Positions 8,015-17,143 of a DNA stretch of 31,023 nucleotides are shown here, one piece after another; positions within the stretch are counted from its first letter, which is position 1; each line of letters starts with the position of its first letter. Under the pieces are notes generated by a model. It ran no database searches. It worked only from the letters and a program-made list of their open reading frames with translations, and had not been told where the DNA came from. Location of the stretch: IMG/VR virus record IMGVR_UViG_3300046010_007214, positions 1 through 31,023 of that record; one strand, given 5' to 3'. This stretch comes from a virus. Both the position numbers and the translations under genes were made by a program.

Positions 8015-9256
8015 ATGAATATAGTTATATGCATTCCAAGCAAGTATGGTCACTATCTTGACTCTAAGATAGGATTCATGTCTATATATGATGACTTTGA
8101 TAAGTCCATAAGACATTATCCTATAGATTTGACAGACGTGGAAAATGTGGAATTACCTAAAATTAGTACGAACTCTGTTGTAGTGAATAAGAGATTATTC
8201 GATACTCATTATAAATCTATAATATCTTATGATTTAGAGACTCAAGCTTGGTTGGGTGGTGAATCTGTAGATTTAGATGTTATAAATTTCAAGAAATATC
8301 TAAAACATTACAGGAGGTTGGATTACTATAGATATGTTCCATATTATGTATATGTAGCAATGTCTGAGAAACTTATACATACTATTTTAGATTGTAAAAA
8401 TTGCTTAGACATATCTAAGGCATCTGAATTTTATACAAATGTAGTTTATCCCTCTATAGAAATTATAGAAAAAAATTGTATGTATGTAGAATTAGATTCT
8501 TTCAACTCTAATTTTAATAGAAAATATTCCAATAACTTTATAAAAGTTCTCTATAATATTCATACTAAAACAGGTAGACCATCTAATGTATATGATGGAG
8601 TTAACTATTCAGCTATAAATAAAAAAGATGATAGTAGATTGAATTTTATAAGTAGATTTGATAGTGGGTATCTAGTTGAGTATGATTTTGACTCCTATCA
8701 CATTAGGATTATTGGAAAGTTATTAAACTATGATTTTTCAGATATAGAATCATTACACACACATTTTGCAAAAATGTATTTTAATACGGATACTATTACA
8801 GAATCTCAATATGAGGATAGTAAGAAGATAAGTTTTACTTTACTATATAAAGATGATAAAGACTTATGTGATAGGTATAATGTAGATTTTTTTAATAAAG
8901 TATATTCACTTAAAGAAAAAATTTGGGAGCAGTACCAAACTATAGGATATATAGAAAGCCCTATAACTCAAAGAAAACTTTCAGTAAGTGATGAAATGAA
9001 TAAATCAAAACTATTCAGTTATTATATACAAATGATAGAAACTGAACTTTCTATGCTATTTATACATGGAGTGAATACCTTGTTAGACAACAAAAAATCT
9101 AAGATGATATTATACACCTATGATTCAATATTAATAGATTATAACGTAGAAGATGGTTATGATTTATTAAAAGATGTAAAAAAAATATTAATTAATAGCA
9201 AGGTAAAAAAAGGACAAAACTACAAAGATATGGAGCTATTTAGCATCGTATGCTAA
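8015..9256 (+). CDS. Divergent compact family-A DNA polymerase-like protein
   Basis: A 413-residue protein lacking a 3'-5' exonuclease domain. Three polymerase motifs are visible. Before motif A is a TKTGRPSN element, like the 'T.TGRLSS..PNLQN' signature. Motif A is YDFDSYHIR with catalytic Asp224 (like DYSQIELR). Motif B is KKISFTLLY, with Lys270, Phe274 and Tyr278 in the positions of Lys758, Phe762 and Tyr766 of E. coli Pol I. Motif C is TYDSILID with Asp370; His and Glu of HDE are replaced by Tyr and Ser. The N-terminal 150 residues do not match known Pol I regions. Both catalytic Asp remain, so activity is possible. It leads the replication module just behind a promoter-like box. A second, more typical family-A polymerase is at 17144-19462, so this could be an accessory or specialised polymerase. 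Confidence 0.65.
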   Translation: MNIVICIPSKYGHYLDSKIGFMSIYDDFDKSIRHYPIDLTDVENVELPKISTNSVVVNKRLFDTHYKSIISYDLETQAWLGGESVDLDVINFKKYLKHYRRLDYYRYVPYYVYVAMSEKLIHTILDCKNCLDISKASEFYTNVVYPSIEIIEKNCMYVELDSFNSNFNRKYSNNFIKVLYNIHTKTGRPSNVYDGVNYSAINKKDDSRLNFISRFDSGYLVEYDFDSYHIRIIGKLLNYDFSDIESLHTHFAKMYFNTDTITESQYEDSKKISFTLLYKDDKDLCDRYNVDFFNKVYSLKEKIWEQYQTIGYIESPITQRKLSVSDEMNKSKLFSYYIQMIETELSMLFIHGVNTLLDNKKSKMILYTYDSILIDYNVEDGYDLLKDVKKILINSKVKKGQNYKDMELFSIVC

Positions 9257-9271
9257 CCAAAAAGATTTATT

Positions 9272-9703
9272 ATGAAAGGACAATTTTTATGTACATTTAC
9301 TTCTAATGATTCGCTGAGTCTAACTGTTGATTACTTATCAACGTATTATAAAATATATAACAATAAGTTTTATATGTACACAGACAGAGACAATCCACAT
9401 AGCTCGGTATTAGTTTATAATACTGAAGACAATTTAAGAGATGGTTTGGCTAAGAACACTATATCAATAAATAAGAAGAAACACACAAATACCTTATACA
9501 CCATTAATGCATTAAATTCATTAATCAAGGTATTGAACAATGGAATTTTAGATAAGAGTTATCAAATAGATTGGGAAAACTATAGGGATGTACTTCTTAT
9601 AGTGAAGAGATTTCCTGCTGACGAACAGTCTACTTCAGAAGCATATTTTGAAGAGAGATTAGTTTTTGTAAATTTGGATTTTAAAAAATCAATATATCTT
9701 TAA
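9272..9703 (+). CDS. Conserved-looking hypothetical protein of the replication module
   Basis: A 143-residue protein with two visible regions: an N-terminal beta-rich part with many Tyr and Asn, and a C-terminal stretch NTLYTINALNSLIKVLNNG... IDWENYRDVLLIVK that looks like an alpha-helical domain. No catalytic motif, Cys pair or membrane segment was recognised. It sits 15 nt after the polymerase-like gene and 22 nt before the SSB gene, so it is co-transcribed with core replication genes and may assist replication or transcription; this is inferred from position only. Confidence 0.6.
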   Translation: MKGQFLCTFTSNDSLSLTVDYLSTYYKIYNNKFYMYTDRDNPHSSVLVYNTEDNLRDGLAKNTISINKKKHTNTLYTINALNSLIKVLNNGILDKSYQIDWENYRDVLLIVKRFPADEQSTSEAYFEERLVFVNLDFKKSIYL

Positions 9704-9725
9704 TTTTAAACAAAATTTTTAAGTT

Positions 9726-10616
9726 ATGCCAATTAATTTCTCAGCTATTCAAGATGATATTAATCGCTTGAATAAAAAAACGTCAAAAGATTCAGCAAAG
9801 AATGATGATTTATTTTGGAAACCTGAAAAGGAACACATCATTAGAATCGTCCCCTACCCACACGACTCATCAGATTCACTAAGAAGAATTTACTTCCATT
9901 ACGGTTTATCAGAAAAACCTATTGTCTCACCTGTGACTTACGGAATGGATGACCCAATTATGCAGTGGGCTAAGAAACTACAAGCAGAGGGAAACAAAGA
10001 TTCTTGGATAAGAGGGAAGAAGTTAGAACCTAAATTGAGAGTATATGCTCCAATTTTGGTAAGAGGGGAAGAAAGCAAGGGAGTTAGATTTTATGGTTTT
10101 ACGGAAGCTGTTTATGCAACTTTAGCCAAATTTTTAAACAGTGGAGACTACGGAGATATATCAGACTTGACAAATGGTAACGACATCTATGTTGAGTACC
10201 ATAAGAAGCAAGGAGATGGATATCCTAGTACTTCAATTATGATTAAGCCTAATAAGACCGCTGCGTTTTCTGATAATGAAGTAGGTGCTAAAGCACTATC
10301 TGAAGTGCCAAAATTGGAAGATATTTTTAAAGCACCAACGAAAGAGGAGTTGATTAAAGTATTGGAAAATTATCTATATCCAAAGCCTAATACAGATTTT
10401 GTAGATAAGGCAATAGGTAATCATATGGCAGGTAATATTGCACCAACTTTTACTCCTAATAATAGTGGTGGAACTTCCCAATCATTAGGCATCCCGTCAC
10501 CAACTGTTGAATCATCAAATTCATCAAATGCTTTCTCAAGCAATCCGATGACTGTTGAGTCTCCTCAAGTGTCAAACGCTATGCTAGAATTCGAAAGGTT
10601 ACTTAATTCCAAATAA
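9726..10616 (+). CDS. gp32-like single-stranded DNA-binding protein
   Basis: A 296-residue protein matching the length and layout of T4 gp32-type SSBs. The N-terminal basic arm (residues about 1-30) is followed by the family hallmark FWKPEKEHIIRIVPYPH and an IYFHYGL segment. Next comes an OB-fold-like core (LRVYAPILVRGEE...KGVRFYGF, then DIYVEYHKKQGDGYP), and last a long Ser/Thr/Pro/Asn-rich linker ending in a short MLEFERLLNSK tail. No cysteine is present, so the zinc site of T4 gp32 is absent. It directly precedes uvsX (7-nt gap), and both products act on the same ssDNA in recombination-dependent replication. Confidence 0.85.
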   Translation: MPINFSAIQDDINRLNKKTSKDSAKNDDLFWKPEKEHIIRIVPYPHDSSDSLRRIYFHYGLSEKPIVSPVTYGMDDPIMQWAKKLQAEGNKDSWIRGKKLEPKLRVYAPILVRGEESKGVRFYGFTEAVYATLAKFLNSGDYGDISDLTNGNDIYVEYHKKQGDGYPSTSIMIKPNKTAAFSDNEVGAKALSEVPKLEDIFKAPTKEELIKVLENYLYPKPNTDFVDKAIGNHMAGNIAPTFTPNNSGGTSQSLGIPSPTVESSNSSNAFSSNPMTVESPQVSNAMLEFERLLNSK

Positions 10617-10623
10617 CTAAATA

Positions 10624-11769
10624 ATGTCTAAAAAAAATCATAACTCGATAGAGGAAGATTTAGCTGACTATGTAAACGGTATATTTAAAAAATCTACTGA
10701 TAAGGTTGCCTATTTCTTAGACGGTTCAGATTCGAATCCATCTGATATATCAGATTGGGTATCCTCAGGGAATGATATGTTAGACATTGCTATTTCAAAT
10801 AGAAAAAACGGTGGTTTTCCTGTAGGGAGAATCACCGAAATTTCGGGAATGGAGGCATCAGGTAAATCATTATTGGCTTGTCATGCAATGAAATCAACCC
10901 AAGAAAAAGGTGGAATAGCTGTTTATATAGATACTGAGAATGCGGCAAGTGAGGAATTCATGAAAGCTATAGGTGTCAATGTGTCTAAGATGTTGTATTT
11001 ATCAATGTATACTGTAGAAGATATATTTGATACGATAGAACAAATGATTATCGAAATCAGGAAAAAAAATCCTGACATACTACTTACTATTGTTATTGAT
11101 TCCATAATGGGAGCAACTACCAAAGCAGAAAAAGCTATTGGATTTGATAAACAGGGTTGGAATACTAGTAAGTCCATAATCATATCTCAAGCAATGAGAA
11201 AGATTACAAATTATATAGGCAGACACAAAGTATGTCTTATAATTACTAATCAACTTAGAGTAAGATTGGGAGCATTGGGTGGTGACATATATACTACTTC
11301 AGGAGGAAAAGGTATACCATTCCACTCATCTGTTAGACTAAGACTAGAAGCAGGTAAAAAAGTATCTGTAGAAAAGAATGGTAAGAAACATCATATCGGA
11401 GTAGAGTCTGTTGCTCATGTGAAGAAGAACAGATTAGGGCCTGCCAATAGAAGTATTAGCTATAAAATCTATTATAATTCAGGTATGGACAACTACGGTT
11501 CATGGTTGGATGAGATGTCTAATAGAAAGATAGTTGATTTAAACGGTGCATGGTATACTTACAGGGTTGTAGATAAAGAAACAGGAGAGGTACTTGAAGA
11601 GATTAAATTTCAATCTAAGCAATTTTACGATAAGATTATATCAAATCCAAAATATAAGGAAATTGTTTATAATCATTTATGTGATGAAATGATATTCAAG
11701 TATAATATAAATGAAGCTTTGGATACCGACACTATAATAATTGAAGAGGATAACGAAGATGATTACTGA
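10624..11769 (+). CDS. uvsX: UvsX/RecA-like recombinase
   Basis: A 381-residue RecA-family ATPase. Walker A is GMEASGKS (residues 75-82) and Walker B is LLTIVIDSI with Asp159. They are followed by the loop-1/2 region and a conserved ITNQLRVRLGALGGDIYTTSGGKGIPFHSS stretch of the T4 UvsX/RecA core (family pattern: Q.R...G.......~GG.a..~~ss.R). The C-terminus is acidic (DNEDDY), as in many recombinases. It should form filaments on ssDNA coated by the upstream gp32-like protein and catalyse strand exchange for repair and recombination-dependent replication. The last 11 nt overlap the start of the nuclease gene. Confidence 0.92.
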   Translation: MSKKNHNSIEEDLADYVNGIFKKSTDKVAYFLDGSDSNPSDISDWVSSGNDMLDIAISNRKNGGFPVGRITEISGMEASGKSLLACHAMKSTQEKGGIAVYIDTENAASEEFMKAIGVNVSKMLYLSMYTVEDIFDTIEQMIIEIRKKNPDILLTIVIDSIMGATTKAEKAIGFDKQGWNTSKSIIISQAMRKITNYIGRHKVCLIITNQLRVRLGALGGDIYTTSGGKGIPFHSSVRLRLEAGKKVSVEKNGKKHHIGVESVAHVKKNRLGPANRSISYKIYYNSGMDNYGSWLDEMSNRKIVDLNGAWYTYRVVDKETGEVLEEIKFQSKQFYDKIISNPKYKEIVYNHLCDEMIFKYNINEALDTDTIIIEEDNEDDY

Positions 11770-12793
11770 TTCATTTGAGGAATTTAAAAAGTTTAAGGAG
11801 AGTCAATCCTCAGAAAATGTAGTAGAGGATAAGATTTTGATTGTGGACGGCTTGAATGTTTTTATTAGAAATTTTCAAGCTGTCCCTACATTAAACTATG
11901 AAGGAGACCATGTTGGTGGAATACTAGGATTTTTCAGAACTATATATAAAGCAATAGTAGACTATTCTCCAACGTCTATATATGTAGTATTTGATGGAAA
12001 AGGTGGAAGTGTTAGAAGAAGACATTTGCATAAAGAATACAAGCAAAAAGTATTAAGTGCGGGTAGTTTCAATAGATTTGCTGATACTAGAGGAATTCTA
12101 AATGAGAATGAATCTAAAAGAATGCAGTTAAATTTATTAGTTAATTCTCTATCAATAATGCCTGTTAAAACAATTATAATAGATTGTGTGGAGGCTGATG
12201 ATGTGATAGCATATCTATGTAAACAGGTTCTTAGTAAGGAATCTTCCAAAATTATTATGAGTTCTGACAGAGATTATTTGCAGTTAATAGATGAGAAAAC
12301 TTTTGTATATTCGCATGAGAAGAAACTATTAATATCGGAAGAATCTACTGTATCATTATATGGTTACACTCCATTAAATTACTTAACATATAGATGTTTT
12401 GTGGGTGACAGAACTGATAACATAGCAGGTGTAAAGCAAGTTGGAGAAGTAGGATTGAATAAGCATTTCAATTTAAATACAACAGACAAACACATAACTA
12501 TAGATGATATAGTAGAGCAAAGTAAGATACAGTACAGTGCGAATCCTAAAGCAAAGATATTCGAAAATATAGTAAATCAGAGTGAGATTGCCTATAGGAA
12601 TTACGAACTTATGCAATTGCTAACACCCAATATGTCAGGGGATATACAATCTAATATATTAGCAATTTCAAAGAGAGACTTACCTGAATTAGAAGTACAG
12701 AAGTTACAAACCATTTTTTTCCATATAGAATTATGTAAAAATGAACATGATTTTTTATTTTGGAAAAATTATTTAAAAAACTTAAAGAAATGA
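11759..12793 (+). CDS. 5'-3' exonuclease / flap endonuclease (T4 RNase H-like)
   Basis: A 344-residue FEN-family nuclease with the full set of acidic metal ligands: VDGLNVF (Asp30), FDGKGG (Asp79), EADDVIAYL (Glu145, Asp147, Asp148), SSDRDYLQL (Asp170, Asp172) and GDRTDNIAG (Asp217, Asp220), followed by a helix-hairpin-helix-like GVKQVGEVG segment. It would remove RNA primers and flaps from lagging-strand fragments. The start is ATG 11759, overlapping the uvsX stop; an in-frame TTG at 11741 is less likely. The stop overlaps the helicase ATG (AATGA at 12789-12793). Confidence 0.9.
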   Translation: MITDSFEEFKKFKESQSSENVVEDKILIVDGLNVFIRNFQAVPTLNYEGDHVGGILGFFRTIYKAIVDYSPTSIYVVFDGKGGSVRRRHLHKEYKQKVLSAGSFNRFADTRGILNENESKRMQLNLLVNSLSIMPVKTIIIDCVEADDVIAYLCKQVLSKESSKIIMSSDRDYLQLIDEKTFVYSHEKKLLISEESTVSLYGYTPLNYLTYRCFVGDRTDNIAGVKQVGEVGLNKHFNLNTTDKHITIDDIVEQSKIQYSANPKAKIFENIVNQSEIAYRNYELMQLLTPNMSGDIQSNILAISKRDLPELEVQKLQTIFFHIELCKNEHDFLFWKNYLKNLKK

Positions 12794-14154
12794 CAAACAT
12801 CATAAGTAGTTACGGTAAAGATTTCGAATACAAATTAATTGTATCGTTAATTGATAATACTGCATTCCTAACTCAAATTTCGGATATATTAAAGCCAACT
12901 TATTTTTTTAGTAATGCATCTCAGTGGATTATAAAAAGTACACTAGATTATTATTTTAAATATGGACAATCCCCATCAATTACTGTGTTCAGTACTGAAT
13001 TAGCTAAGTTGCCTGATACTCAAAGTCTACTCAAGCAAGAGATACAAGAGTATTTTAGGAGGGCTGAAATGTATGCTAATTCGAATGATTTGAAATATGT
13101 ACAAGAACAATCTGTAGATTTTTGTAGAAATCAAGAAATTAAAAGAGCAATATTAGAATGTGTAGAGTTACTGAATGCTTCGGATTATGATGGAGTAAAA
13201 TCTACATTAGATGCGGCATTAAAATCAGGTTACACAAGAGACATAGGTCATATATACAAAGACCAATTTGAAGAAAGATATAGTGAAAATTTTAGAAATA
13301 CAGTTACTACAGGTTGGGAATGTATTGATGATTTACTTCAAGGTGGTTTAGCACCCGGAGAATTAGGAATAATAATAGCACCCGCGGGAGCAGGAAAATC
13401 ATGGGTACTATCAGCTTTAGGTGCTAATGCATTAATTGCAGGAAAGACCGTAGTACATTATACATTAGAGTTAAATAAAATATATACTGCAAGGAGATAT
13501 GACAGTATTATCACAGGGCTAAACAATTCAAATTTATTACTACATAAGGATAAAGTTGAGGATAAGGTAAAAAATTTAAAAGGAACTTTAATAGTAGAAC
13601 AGTTTGCTGCAAAAACTGCTTCGATATTAACTATGAAATCTCATATCGATAGATGCATAGGACAATCAAATACACCTGATTTGATAATAGTAGATTATGC
13701 TGATTTATTAAAAGGTCATAATAAAGAGTTGAGATTTGAATTAAAGCAAATTTATGAGGGACTTAGAAGTTTATCAGCGGAATATAACTGTCCTATATGG
13801 ACAGCTTCTCAAACAAATAGGTCAAGCCTAGATTCAGAAATTATAGAAGCAGATAAAATATCTGAAGATTATAGTAAGATAGCTATTGGTGATTTTATAA
13901 TGTCATTATCACGAAGAGCTGAAGATAAAGTATTAGGTATTGGAAGATTTCATGTTATTAAAAATAGATTTGGAGCAGATGGTGTAACATTTCCGACAAA
14001 GTTTGATGCTTCTAATGGTAATATAGAAATATTCAGAGAAAATTCGGGAGATGCTATGAAAATTAAAAAAGACGTATCATCTTTAGATAGTTCGAAAAGA
14101 GCTGAAGAAAGAGAATCTTTTTACAATATGTTTGCAGAATTCAAAAATTCTTAG
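12790..14154 (+). CDS. Replicative DNA helicase (DnaB/T4 gp41-like)
   Basis: A 454-residue RecA-fold hexameric helicase. The N-terminal about 150 residues form an all-helical domain similar in size to gp41/DnaB N-domains. The ATPase domain starts at TTGWECIDDLLQGGLAPGELG and has Walker A APAGAGKS (197-204), a conserved TLE after strand 2, Walker B DLIIVDYADLL (Asp302), motif H3/Q-like WTASQTNR, and a late Arg-rich SLSRRAEDK region typical of this family. ATG 12790 overlaps the preceding TGA, which is preferred to an in-frame TTG at 12760. No separate primase gene was seen in the window. Confidence 0.88.
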   Translation: MTNIISSYGKDFEYKLIVSLIDNTAFLTQISDILKPTYFFSNASQWIIKSTLDYYFKYGQSPSITVFSTELAKLPDTQSLLKQEIQEYFRRAEMYANSNDLKYVQEQSVDFCRNQEIKRAILECVELLNASDYDGVKSTLDAALKSGYTRDIGHIYKDQFEERYSENFRNTVTTGWECIDDLLQGGLAPGELGIIIAPAGAGKSWVLSALGANALIAGKTVVHYTLELNKIYTARRYDSIITGLNNSNLLLHKDKVEDKVKNLKGTLIVEQFAAKTASILTMKSHIDRCIGQSNTPDLIIVDYADLLKGHNKELRFELKQIYEGLRSLSAEYNCPIWTASQTNRSSLDSEIIEADKISEDYSKIAIGDFIMSLSRRAEDKVLGIGRFHVIKNRFGADGVTFPTKFDASNGNIEIFRENSGDAMKIKKDVSSLDSSKRAEERESFYNMFAEFKNS

Positions 14155-14207
14155 TGAATATATAATATTTATAGTTGCTTGAAATCATAACAAGAATAAA
14201 CATTATC

Positions 14208-15191
14208 ATGAAAAAGAAAAACATATTTGAGAGAAGAGTAAATATTCTTCCATATGAATATCCATCTTTATTAAAATACAAAGATGCTATTAGACATTCG
14301 TATTGGATTGATACAGAATACAATTTCACTACAGATATAAATGATTACAAAGTTAACATATCTGATGTTGAGAGAAGTATCATTAAGAAAACTATGTTAG
14401 CTATATCTCAAATAGAGGTTAATGTAAAAACTTTTTGGGCTGACATGTATAAGAGAATGCCCATAACGGAAATTGGTGATGTTGGTATGACATTTGCCGA
14501 GAGTGAAGTTCGTCATAAAGATGCATATGCAAGACTACTTAGAATACTAGGATTAGAAGATGAGTTTAGAACTGTCGTTGAAATCCCTGCTATAAGAGAT
14601 AGGATAGCTTACCTTTCAAAATACTTAGATGGTACTCGTAGTAGAGATGATAAAATGTATACTAAATCTGTATTATTATTTTCACTGTTCATAGAGCATG
14701 TATCATTATTTTCACAATTTCTGATAATGATGTCTTTCAATAAAGAGAGGAATATATTTAAAGGAATTTCAAATGTTGTAGAAGCTACATCTAAGGAAGA
14801 GGATATTCATGGAAACTTTGGTGCTGAAATTATAAATATAGTTAAGGAAGAGAATCCTGAATGGTTTGATGATGAATTCAATAGTTTGATATACTCTGCA
14901 TGTCAAAAGGCATACAAATCTGAATGTAAAATATTAGATTGGATTTTTGAAGATGGAGAGTTAGATTTCTTACCAAAGGAAACTATTAAACATTTTATAA
15001 TGAATAGATTTAATAATTCTTTGAATAGAATTCAAATGGATAGTATATTTGAGGTTGATAAAGATTTATTGAAGAGTGTTCATTGGTTTGATTTAGAGAT
15101 TACGTCAACAAAGGAAGGTGACTTCTTTTACAAAAGACAAATAGATTATTCCAAAAAAACAAAATCTATAACTGAAGACGATTTATTTTAA
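14208..15191 (+). CDS. nrdB: Class I ribonucleotide reductase small subunit (NrdB)
   Basis: A 327-residue ferritin-like protein. The diiron/radical signature is clear: E100-x2-H103-x3-Y107 (AESEVRHKDAY), equivalent to E115, H118 and Tyr122 of E. coli NrdB. The later helix has the EEDIHGNFG ligand pair (E and H). The C-terminus ends acidic/hydrophobic (ITEDDLF), as expected for the tail that docks into NrdA. The start is ATG 14208; an in-frame TTG at 14175 exists, but only the ATG fits. The product generates the tyrosyl radical used by the NrdA encoded directly downstream. Confidence 0.92.
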   Translation: MKKKNIFERRVNILPYEYPSLLKYKDAIRHSYWIDTEYNFTTDINDYKVNISDVERSIIKKTMLAISQIEVNVKTFWADMYKRMPITEIGDVGMTFAESEVRHKDAYARLLRILGLEDEFRTVVEIPAIRDRIAYLSKYLDGTRSRDDKMYTKSVLLFSLFIEHVSLFSQFLIMMSFNKERNIFKGISNVVEATSKEEDIHGNFGAEIINIVKEENPEWFDDEFNSLIYSACQKAYKSECKILDWIFEDGELDFLPKETIKHFIMNRFNNSLNRIQMDSIFEVDKDLLKSVHWFDLEITSTKEGDFFYKRQIDYSKKTKSITEDDLF

Positions 15192-15209
15192 ACCAAACAA
15201 CTAAAAAAA

Positions 15210-16850
15210 ATGAATTATAAAGATTATTATTGGCTTAACGAAGATTCGAGAACATTCCTGTCAAGAGGTTATATATCAGAGTCTGCTGAAGAGAGAGTGA
15301 GAGAAATTGCAATAGCAGCTGAAAGCATACTCCAAATAGAAGGATTTGCTAATAAGTTTGAAAACTACATGTCTAAAGGTTTCTATAGTTTATCGACTCC
15401 TGTATGGATTAACTTTGCAAAAGATAAAGGATTACCCATATCATGTTATGGTTCTTATGTGGATGACAGTTTGTTTAGTATGCTTGAAAGTTCAACAGAG
15501 ATTGGCATGATGTCTAAGTATGGGGGAGGAACTTCGGCATATCTAGGAAATATTAGACCAAGAGGTTCTGACATAAGAACAGGCGGGAGGGCTGACGGGC
15601 CTGTCCATTACTCAAAACTATATGATACTGCTGTAGATGTCTGTAAACAATCAGAGGCTCGTAGAGGCGCATGTGCAGTATATCTACCTGTAGAACATAA
15701 AGACATATTAGATTTCCTAGATATTGCAACTGAGGGCAATCCTATTCAAAATTTACAGTATGGAGTTACTATCGGAGATTCTTGGATGGAGGAGATGAAG
15801 AATGGAGATTCAGATAAGAGAAAAGTTTGGGCGAAGATAATCCAAAGAAGAGTAGAGCTAGGATACCCTTACATAATGTTCAGAGATACTTCCAATAGAA
15901 ACAGTCCGTATGCTAACATTAAACATAAGTATTCTACAGAGATAGTAGCAAGTAATTTGTGTTCCGAAATTCAACTTCCATCTAATTCAGAAGAATCATT
16001 TGTATGTTGCATAGGTTCTATAAATTTGCTACATTGGGAGGAAATTGTAAATACAGATGCTATAGAAGTGTACGTACAATTCTTGAATGCTGTTATAAAT
16101 GAATTCATACAAAAATCTGAGAATTTAGATGGTATGAGAAGAGCTCATAATTTCGCTAAGAATCATAGAGCTATCGGGGTAGGTGTTTTAGGATACCATT
16201 CATTATTACAATCTAAGTTAGTAGCATTTGAATCATTAGCAGCTAAACAGATTAATCATGCTATATTTAAGAGATTAAAAGAAAAATGTGATAATGCATC
16301 AATGGAGTTGTACGAGAGCAACCCTCAGAAATATAAATGTATTAGAGATAAATATGCTAATACAACTTTGATTGCTGTAGCTCCTACTAAGTCAACAAGT
16401 TTCATATTAGGTCAGGTATCTATGAGTATACAACCTTATAAATCAAATTATTTTGTAAATGATTTAGCGAAGATAAAAACAGTATATAAGAATCCATATT
16501 TAGAAAAAGAATTACAAAAATATGGTTTAGATACTGATGAGATTTGGGATAGCATTATGAAGAAGGATGGTTCTGTCCAACATCTAGATTTTCCAACTAA
16601 AGAAGTTTTTAGAACATTTTCAGAGATAAGTCCTAAAGAAATTGTATTACAAGCTGCTCAGAGACAGAAGTATATTGACCAAGCACAGAGTTTAAATCTC
16701 TCGATAGACCCATCGGTATCTGCTAAGGATATAAATATGTTATATATGTATGCGCATGAGGAGGGTGTTAAAACTTTGTATTATCAATATAGTAAGAGTT
16801 CAGCACAGGAATTTTCTCGAAACATATTAGATTGCAAAAGTTGTGAGTAA
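15210..16850 (+). CDS. nrdA: Class I ribonucleotide reductase large subunit (NrdA), short form
   Basis: A 546-residue catalytic subunit, clearly shorter than the roughly 760 residues of E. coli NrdA. Key residues are present: Cys79 (LPISCYGSY) and Cys266/267 (FVCCIGSINL) as the candidate redox pair, NLCSEIQL with Asn249, Cys251 and Glu253 in the active site, a near-C-terminal YYQYSKS Tyr pair for radical transfer, and a terminal DCKSC pair (Cys542, Cys545). The N-terminal ATP-cone allosteric domain is missing, so dATP feedback inhibition of overall activity is probably lost (inference). It pairs with nrdB to supply dNTPs. Its end overlaps the next GTG start by 8 nt. Confidence 0.92.
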   Translation: MNYKDYYWLNEDSRTFLSRGYISESAEERVREIAIAAESILQIEGFANKFENYMSKGFYSLSTPVWINFAKDKGLPISCYGSYVDDSLFSMLESSTEIGMMSKYGGGTSAYLGNIRPRGSDIRTGGRADGPVHYSKLYDTAVDVCKQSEARRGACAVYLPVEHKDILDFLDIATEGNPIQNLQYGVTIGDSWMEEMKNGDSDKRKVWAKIIQRRVELGYPYIMFRDTSNRNSPYANIKHKYSTEIVASNLCSEIQLPSNSEESFVCCIGSINLLHWEEIVNTDAIEVYVQFLNAVINEFIQKSENLDGMRRAHNFAKNHRAIGVGVLGYHSLLQSKLVAFESLAAKQINHAIFKRLKEKCDNASMELYESNPQKYKCIRDKYANTTLIAVAPTKSTSFILGQVSMSIQPYKSNYFVNDLAKIKTVYKNPYLEKELQKYGLDTDEIWDSIMKKDGSVQHLDFPTKEVFRTFSEISPKEIVLQAAQRQKYIDQAQSLNLSIDPSVSAKDINMLYMYAHEEGVKTLYYQYSKSSAQEFSRNILDCKSCE

Positions 16851-17124
16851 AAAAGATAAGGAACTGAGGGAAGAAGATATGCTGATAGCTAATAGAGTTC
16901 CACCTGGCGATAGGTGGACTCTCATCGACCCTAAACATAACTCAACATCAGATGATGTAATAGAAGGTCTTGTAGAGACTCTTAGCGAGTATATGAGAGC
17001 TACTAACTTTAGTGGAGATTATAAGTTATCACCACTAAAAGGAAAATTATATGCAATTTATGAAAATTATGTGGAGATTGAGAAACCAAAACCAAAGAAA
17101 TATGATTTATATGGTGAGTTTTGA
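16843..17124 (+). CDS. Small hypothetical protein between nrdA and DNA polymerase
   Basis: A 93-residue, charged protein starting at GTG 16843, overlapping the nrdA stop. It has a central helical segment (DDVIEGLVETLSEYMRATNF) and a Lys/Pro-rich C-terminus ending in KKYDLYGEF. No Cys pair and no glutaredoxin or thioredoxin motif are present, so it is not a redox partner of NrdA by sequence. The function is unknown; the position suggests a role in nucleotide supply or DNA synthesis. Confidence 0.6.
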   Translation: MSKKDKELREEDMLIANRVPPGDRWTLIDPKHNSTSDDVIEGLVETLSEYMRATNFSGDYKLSPLKGKLYAIYENYVEIEKPKPKKYDLYGEF

Positions 17125-17143
17125 TTAGTTATAAAAAAAGCAT

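Noticed and set aside
16843-17124. Glutaredoxin/NrdH partner for the ribonucleotide reductase
   Set aside because: No CxxC motif and no thioredoxin-fold pattern in the 93 residues.
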